A stretch of 64,000 nt of DNA. It comes from Crambe crambe. Its lineage: Eukaryota; Porifera; Demospongiae; Poecilosclerida; Crambeidae. Below the pieces are notes generated by a model. The model did not search any database and was not told where the DNA came from. It worked only from the letters and a program-made list of their open reading frames with translations. The stretch is taken from the NCBI GenBank assembly GCA_963924555.1, contig OZ004586.1, positions 558,001 to 622,000 of the forward strand, written 5' to 3'. Position numbers and translations under genes: made by a program. Numbering within the stretch: the stretch's first letter is position 1; each line of letters begins with the position of its first letter. Of the stretch, positions 52,501 to 61,500 are shown piece after piece.

Positions 52501-55500
52501 AGGGTAGGAGGTGTGGTGTCTGCTGTGTACTCCTCAGGCAATACTCCAATCCCGTTCCCATTGGTCACTGCGATCACGTTCTCTCCAAAGACATCTTGGA
52601 CAGAAGATGCACGTAATGTGATGAAAGTATTTGTATCGTTGCTGGCTAAATTCTCAATGGACTTGATGTTGTTGAGGTCATCATCACCAATTTGAACCGT
52701 GAGCGAAAATCCATCTGGACTGAGATTGATACTGTTGCTCGTGAGTTGGTACCGGAATGAGTCCTGGGCATCAGCTGCGTTTTGGATGATAATGCCACGA
52801 GGATCAAAACTGCTGCTACTCACAACATCATTGAAAGAGAGTATGAGCCTCCCAGTGTTAACATCGAGAGAAAAGGACTGTACCCTCAGCTCAGTGCCAT
52901 CAACAATCACATCTTGACTTTGGATACCTCGGACTGCCATGTTGGGTTCTCCGAACGTGTTAAAAACTGTGTTGTTCCTCAAAATGATGAAGGTATTGTT
53001 CACATTAAAAGCAAGAGTGCGAGAGGACTTCAAAGCTGTAGCGTCAGCTTCATTCAGCTCTATTATGACGTCCATTAAACCTTGATTGCTATCCAGAGAG
53101 TTGGTTACTCTTCCTCCTGTCAGTGTGTACACTTCATCCATGGCTGTCGGGTCACGAACACTGGTGAATGAGATCCCAGTGAAGTTGAAAGTGTCTGGTA
53201 GGACAGGCTCATTGAACATCAGCAAGAGGCGATTCGTGTTATAATCGATGGAGAAGGAGCGAAGGATCGGACCGTCCTCATCGGCTGTGAAGTTCCTCAC
53301 AGGTAGAGAATCCTCGGAGGAAATCTCGTCATTCTGGTTTGGAATGAATGACGTATCACTGAATGCCTCAGGCAAGACAGAAATAAATGTTGTGTTACTG
53401 TCAGCAAAGTATCTTGAAGCCTTCAGTGACTCAATATTATCACCACTGAGGTAAAGGAGAAGGGACCTTGAGGTTGGTGAGGTCCTGTTGAAAGGAGCAA
53501 GCAAAGGAAACAGAACTGTGTCAGTAACGTTTGAAGCATTCATCGCACCTTGGAGAACAATATTCTCATAATTGATCGAGTTCAGTTCGATAGGCTCACT
53601 AAATTCTAAGGTGAGGTAGCCCACAGCAAGGTTCAAGTCGAAGGCAATTAGACGAGGATTAATGGTGTCAAAGGTGAAATTCTGCACCAGGAACCCAGGG
53701 AAGGCATCTTGTGTTGGAACCACCTGATTGGAGTTCATGTCATCGACCAAACTCTCGGGAAAGGAGATGTAGCAGTTACCCCTGAAGGCACACACCATGT
53801 CATTCTGCTTCAGGGCATCCAAATCTGCTTGAGTGAGGTTTATCTCCAACCTTGAAGTGTTCACAGCAGGCACCGTCCCTCCGGTCAGTTGAACAGCCGA
53901 TGTAGGATTGGCAAAGAGATTTCGGAAAGAAATGGTGGAGAGATTCAATGTTTCTATGTTTAGTGTCTCAGAGAATTGCAGAATGATTAACTCACGGTCG
54001 AAATCGACCTGGACCAACTGTTCTAACTCTGGCTGTGTTGTGTCAGGTATGAACTCTCCTGGAAGCTCAGCACTATCTTGAGGTATTGGCAACACTGCAA
54101 GGTTTACCATATCCAGGATCAAGTCTTCCGTGAAAGTGAGAAAGCAGTTGCTTCCCTCGGTACAAAATGGCAGACGTTTCAGCTCATTGAGATCAAACCT
54201 GCTGAGAGAAATGCTGATAATATGGCTAATGTCTAAGTTGCTAAAACCATTTCTCAGAGTGAGGTTGTAAGTCGACTGATTGGATGCATCCTGAAGAGAG
54301 ATCTGAGAAGCATCAACCGTAGTCTCATTGACTGTCTCATCAAATGTTATCAGGATTCTACCAGTGTCCATATCAATCGTATAGTTAGAGATTTGAGGCC
54401 GAATGGTGTCTCTGGTGTAGTTGAAGACACTGATGGCAGCAATGTTAGGTACATCTATGAGCTCATTCCCTGCCATATCTCTCAATGCTTCACGATCGAT
54501 AGTGATGAACGAGTCGAGGGTTGATGTCAAGAGTCTATCCGTAGCCTTGATACCATTACTGTCCTCTTCTGAGAGTTGTATGGTGAGAATGATGGAGTCG
54601 TTACTTGTCACAACACTGTTTCTCAAAGTGTAGAACCTGTTAGCGTTACGATCACTATTCTGAAAAGTTATCTGCCTGACGTCAACTGAACTAGCGTTAA
54701 TGGTCTCAGAGAAAGTTAGTGTGATTGTCTCAGCAGTGAGATCAAAGTCAAATCGTTCCAGTCGAGGGCCAGTTCGATCTCGTATGAGCATTCCTTGAAA
54801 TGGATTGTCAGGACTCACCATGAAAGCCTCGTTGAGTGAATAGTCCAGCACTACCCCTCTCTCGAAGGAAAGGTAAGTGGTTAGACGAGAGACAGCAAGA
54901 TTTGTAAGGAGCTTAATCGTGTTCAAATCATCATCAATGATTTCAAACATGAGAAGACTTCCCTCAGGTGAGGTGGTGACATTTGTGGCATTTGTGAAGG
55001 TGAAGAATTGACCAAGACTTGAGTTGAAGCCCACTTCACGTCCACTGTGAATGGACAAACTCATCGGTATGAAAGATGAGGCTAAAACTGGTTCAGTGAA
55101 CTGCAAGGTGACTGCTCCCTTGTCAAGATCCAAGATGAACATATCGATTCTTGGGGGGTTCAGATCAGCAAATGAGCCGTTGATATTGGTGGAGTTGTTA
55201 ACATCAATGGGTACAATGGGGTTATCAGCCATGTCCAGGACGCTGTTGGGAGCAATGGCCAAGAATGAGGTCTCGGGGGACGTCAGAAGAAAGGTGGAAT
55301 CGAGTTGTCGAATGCTCTCCAGGTCTGTTGAGTTGATCAGTATCATAATGAAGGTTGAGTCCACACTTGAGACAAGGCCACTTGTGAGTTGGAATGTCTG
55401 AGTGCCATTAGACGTGTTACTAAAGGTGAACCCAGTGGGTCGAATGGAGGAGGCATTTACAGTTTCAGAGAAGAGCAATTCCAGAACTAGATTCTCAGTT

Positions 55501-58500
55501 CCTCTTTGTAGGTAGAGATTGAAGAGGACCAGTTCAGGTGGTAACATGTCTTGCGTGAAAACAGTAACTGGAAGAGCTCTCTGGTCAGAAATGGTGACAA
55601 GTGCATTGTTGTTCATGTCTTGAACGGCTCCTTCTAGCACCGAAAGGAAAGTGGTGGAGTTGAGGACTGCCAGAGTCGTATCCTGCTTGATGGGGTTCAA
55701 ATTATCGTCTACGATGGTAATGGTCAGAATGTGACTGTTTTCAGTAGAACCGATGGAAGCGGTAGTGAGTCGGAAACTTCCCTCCAGTCCGGACAGTACT
55801 GAAGAGTTCTGTACAGATTGGAAAGAAAAGCCAGTTACATTCAAAGTGGACGCATTGACAGTCTCGGAGAATGTCAGCGTCACTTCTCCAGAGCTGAGGT
55901 TGAAGTTGAAGGAGAGAAGGTAAGGACTGATTTCATCAGGGTAGAACCTTGAGACGTTCAAAGCTTGAGAAGGTGGAACGGATACGACCGAATTATTCAT
56001 CGTGTCTCTGATAGCACTTGAGGTGATAGAGATGTAAGTGTCATCCTCAGACGTGGCCAAATCCAATCTCTTAATCTCATTCAAGTCATTGGTTGAGAGT
56101 TGTATGAAAATTTCAGTTGAGTCTACAATTGGAGTGACGAAACTGTCCACCAAGGTGTAGCTAATGGCTCCTTCTCTGCTGTCTTGGAAAGTGATGGCAT
56201 TGTGGTTGAAGCTGGAAGCACTCACTGTCTCGTTGAAACTGAGAGCAAGAACATCGCTGGTCAGGTTCAAGGTGAAGCTGATGAGTTGTGGGCCAGTTGT
56301 GTCAGGGATGACATTGTATGCTTGCAGTGGATCGGTGGTAGGAACTGCCAGCACTAAGTTCATGTTCATATCTTCGATAAGATGAGGTGGAAGTGATAGG
56401 AAAGTATTGTCCACTGATGTTCCTAAAGTTAGAAGAACCTTGAGTGTGTTCAAGTCCATGGATGTCAGAGAAACAGTTACGTGTGTGAAGTTTCTCATGG
56501 AGACACTTCCACTGGTTAGAGTGTAAGTCTCAAGAAAGCTGCTGAAGGAGCCATTTAGGAGAGTAAGAGCAGTGAAGTTCAAACTCTGAGCATTGACAGT
56601 CTCGGAGAACACTAGTAGCAGTTCTCCTTCATCAAGGTCAAGGGTGAAATTAAGCAGTTGAGGGGGAATTTGGTCGGGAATGAAACTGTCTGCCATGAGA
56701 GCAGATCCATCAAACATCCCAGTGATACTATTTCCATTCATGTCCTGAATTGCACCTGAGTCTAGACGGATGAAAGAGTTTCCCAGTTCCGTAGCAAGGG
56801 TGAAAATTTCTTTGATCAAATCAGTGTCCATCTTGGAGATATCAACCACAATGATGGAAGAGTTCTCACTCTGCACATCTCCAGAGGTAAGTGTGTAGCT
56901 GTTATTGGACTCTACCTCATCTTGTAGCGTGATACCTCGAACGTCTAATGTGGGCGCTGAGACTGTTTCAGAGAAATTCAAGGTAAGTTGAGAAGTGTTT
57001 AGGTTCAAACTGAAGCCTTGTAAGACAGGTAGGATTACATCTGGAGTGACAATACTGGCACTCAGAGCTGATGTGTTGGAGATGGACATGATGGCGTTTC
57101 CACTCAAGTCTCTAATGAGTGCAGAGGTGATGGAGATGAAGGTGTTCTCCACCACTGTGGCTAAGTTCAGGAATTCCTTAATGCGGTTGAGGTCGGGAGT
57201 CTGGAGTTGAACATCCAGCTCAAAGTCATTTTCTCCCACTGAGCCATCAGTGAGAGTCACTGATAGGTCGGCTGAAGTCCTGCTGCTCTGGATGGTTATA
57301 GCACTGGCCATAAAGCTAGAAGCATTGACAGACTCGGAGAAGGATAACGTGAGAGTTTCGTTGGAAAGATCAAGACTGAATCCCTCCAGCATTGGTGGAA
57401 CTGAGTCACGGGTGAAGTTAGTGACCCGGAGAGCCATAGATTCAGATCGATTCACAAGGAGGTTTCCAAACATGTCAACAATGGCTGAAGATGTGAAAGA
57501 GAGGTAGGTGTCATCTTCTGAAGTGGCCAGACCTAGCTCCAATTTGATCTGGTTGAGGTCATCTCGACCCAATCGTATGACTATGGAAGTTCCATTACTG
57601 CTGTTCAGAGTGCTGACTTCTGTTAGGGAATAGTTGACTCGTGCCAACTGATCCTGAAGTGTGATCTGAGTCACATCTAACGACATAGCTCGCACAGTTT
57701 CGGAGAAAAACAATTCCAGTGTCTCCTCCGTGAGATCCAGATTGAAGCGATCCAGAACAGGTGATGTCATGTCAACCACATAGCTGGTTGCAGCTCTTCT
57801 AGTGACTGCAGTTGCATTGTTGTTGAAGATATCCTTGATGAACAACTCACTGAAAGTCACAAAGGAGGTGAGTATGGAGGAACCGATCTGAAGTCTCTTC
57901 AGTTCATTCAAGTCGTCAGTCAGAATTCGAAATTGGATGATTTCACCATTTGAAGTTGTGACGACATCTCCACCAGTCAACCGATAGCTCTGATCATCAA
58001 TACCCATCAGTCTTGCTTGCTCTAGAATGACCTCTGTGATTTGGATGGTAGATATATTCACAGGTTCATTGAACTCAAAGGTGACTAAGCCACTGTTCAA
58101 ATCGAGTTCAAACGAAATCAGAGTTGGGCTGTTCGTATCCACAATCAAGTTATCAGCCTGCAAGGGAGCAGGTGGAGGTGAGAGAGCATTTCCAGCCATA
58201 TCCTGCACAAGATTGCTCATTACAACTAAATATGAAGTGTTCAAGGAGACAAGCAGTTCGTCAAGCACTTTGATTCCATTGAGGTTTTCAGTTGATAAAA
58301 TGATGGTGAGTGCTAACCCATTGATGGTGTTATTCACTGGAAGCACTGTGCCGTTGTTCAACGTGAACATTGAAGTCACATTCTCATCAGCTTCTGCATT
58401 CCGGAAGGTGATGGCATCAAAATTCACACTACTCCCATTCACAGGCTCATCGAAGTAAAGCACGAGTAAGCCAGTATTAAGATCTATGTCATAAGACTGT

Positions 58501-61500
58501 AGAGAAGGCGGGATAGTGTCAGGAGAGACGTTACTGGCCTGTAGGGTCACAGCCTCGATAGCATTACCACTTGGAGATCGGGCATTATCTCGAATGCCTC
58601 TGGCTTGAATATGGAGATAAGTATCACTGGTAGATGTCCCAAGATTCTCAAACAGTTTCAGTTGGTCCAAATTGTACTTGGTAAGGGTGATTCTTATGAT
58701 TGGATCGTCAAGAGTTTGGACTACTGAGTTCCTCGAGAGAGTGAGCTGGGGATTTGTCATTGTTTCATTCACGGCATAAAGAATGAGAGATTCTGGAATC
58801 AGGGATGAAGCATCAACTGTTTCATTGAATGTCAGCAAGAGTGAACCCTCCGTCACGTTAAGAGAGAATTCCAGTAAGAGAGGTGGAGTTGAGTCTTCTG
58901 TATACTCAAAGACTGGGATGGAATCATTGGCAACTAAGTCAAGACCATTCATATCTCGGACAGCACCTGCCGATACTGACAAGAAAGTGTTAGAATCTGA
59001 AGTGGCGAGTTGCCGTTTACGCTGGAGAGAGTACAGATCCAAATATCCGATTCTGACTACTAGGACGATTCCATTCCCACTCTCGGTATCAGAAAATTCT
59101 GGAAACAGTCCATCCATGAGATAATGAGTTGTGTCAGAAGTGTTAGATTCTGGGGCAGCATGAAGGACAAATCCAGTGATGTTGAGAGAAGAGACGTCAA
59201 CAGGTTCATCGAAAGTGAGTGAGAGTCTTCCAATATTCATATCAAGTCCAAAATCCAAAAAGCGAGGTGAGGTCATGTCTTCTGTGAAATTACGCACCAT
59301 TTGACCATCTATGGGAGACACCCTGTTACTATTCATGTCCATGATGGCAAATGTTGTCAGTGATATGTAACAGTTGCTGCGAGAGGTGCAGAGGGAGGTA
59401 AGAAGCTTTATCGAGTTGAGATCTGATGTCTGTATCTCCAACAAGACCATTGTGTCATTGATCTGCGATATTACAAAGCTGTTTTCGATGGTATAATTCT
59501 CTGCTGATGCTAGCAAGTCCATATGCGAGTGCAACGTGATCTCAGTTGCATTGAAAGAGGTAATATCAACTGTTTCATTGAAAATCAACAAAATCTCCTC
59601 CCTTGTCAGATCCACATCAAAATCCACCAACTCAGGAGAGGTGACATCTTCAGTTATCTCCTCCACCATCAAATAATCCGAAGGACTCATTCTGCCATCT
59701 AACAGATTTGGAACAGGGGCCAGATCTACAGCTGCTCCTGCTGACACGCTCAAAAAGGTCGTATCATTGCTAATCGCCAAATTGACGAGTCTCTTGATTG
59801 AGTTCAAGTCGTCTACAAGCAAAGTGACTTCCACTATCGGAGGGTGGCCGGGGAAGACATTCGTCCCTGACAGGAAGCCTCCATTCAACCTGAATCTTGT
59901 TGATGAGGAGCTGTTATCACTATGGAGGGTAAGACCCTGAAGATCCAGTGTGGATGCATTTATAACCTCAGAGAACGTTAGAGACAAGATGCTTGAATCC
60001 AAGTCCAAGTCAAAGGATATTATTTCTGGGGAGGTTACATCAGGAATGAGAGTGTTGGGGGTGACTTGAAGAATGGAGCTGCCATTAACGTAAGGATTTC
60101 CATTCACATCCATCACACCAAAATTGCCAAGCTGCAAGAAAGTTGTCTCGAAACTGGCAGCCAGTGATCGACGGAACTTGATGAGGTTTAAGTCCATGGT
60201 TCCCAGTCTGACGTCTATTGTCACGCCATTGGTGATCTCATTAGTGCTGTCGATGAGAGTGTAGATCATCTCTGGCATGGAATAATTGGACAGGAGCATC
60301 AGGGAACTGATGTTCAAGGTGGAGGCATTTACTGTCTCAGAGAAGGTCAACCTCAAGAATCCCGTATTCAGATCAATGGAGAATGCGACTAACTCTGGAG
60401 GAGTTCTGTCTTCAATTACATCGAGAGCCTGCAAAGCTGCATCTCCAGAGATTGGTTCAACAGGGTTTTGATTCATGTCCAGAATGGTGGCATCTGTGAT
60501 GGAAATGTAAGTATCGTCCACACTGGTGCCCAGCTCAGTCAGACGCTTTATCTCATCAAGATCACTTCGGCCTAAATTGATGACAATAATGGTCTCATTG
60601 ACACTATTGGAGATGCTGCCATTGGGAGGAGAGCCAGGGATCAATATGTGATATTCGCTAGAATTCGTTATGTTGGAAGCACTGGCTTGAAGAGTGATGG
60701 TTAATATCGAAAGAGAGGTCACATCCACTGTTTCTGAAAATGTCAACTGGAGGAGACCGGAATTGACATCGAGAATGAAAGAATCCAACTCTGGGTTTAT
60801 CTCATCGGGAATGAAGTTGGAAGCTTGCATTGGAACTGTGTTAGTGCCGTATTGATTGCCACTCATGTCTGCCACGACCAGTGAAGTGAAGAACAAGTAA
60901 GCGTCGTTCACTGAAGTTGCAATCCCCAGCATCTGTTTGATGACATTGAGATCAGTGGTGGAGATATTGAGCTCAACGATTGGTGAGTTCACAAGGGAGT
61001 TATCTCCTCCAGTCAACACAGAGGACTGACTAGAGAGAGGTCCTCCACTAATGGTTATCTGGTTAGGCTGGAAAGTAGAAGCATTGATCGTCTCGTCGAA
61101 AGTTATCTGCAACTGCCCGAGATTCATATCTAAGAAGAAAGACATCAGCATTGGAGGAGTTGAATCAGGGATAAACGTCCTTGCCATTCTAGCTCCATTG
61201 TTGGGAATTGGCACTATAAAGTTATCATTTGCATCACTGATGGCAGCAGTTGGAAAAGACAGGTAAGTCGTTGCTCTGTTGACAGCAAGATCTTCGTAGA
61301 GTTTGATGGTATTGAGGTCTTCTCTGGTGAGTGCAATGGAGAAGCTGGTGGGGTAAAGGTTACTAGTCACTTGTCCACCTGTCAGAGTGTATGAGCGTGT
61401 GGCATTGCTCATTCTATTCTGGAGTGTCAGTAACGACACATCGAAGGAATCAAGTTTCACCGTCTCATCAAAAGTGAGAGAAAGAGTCTCTTGATTGTAA

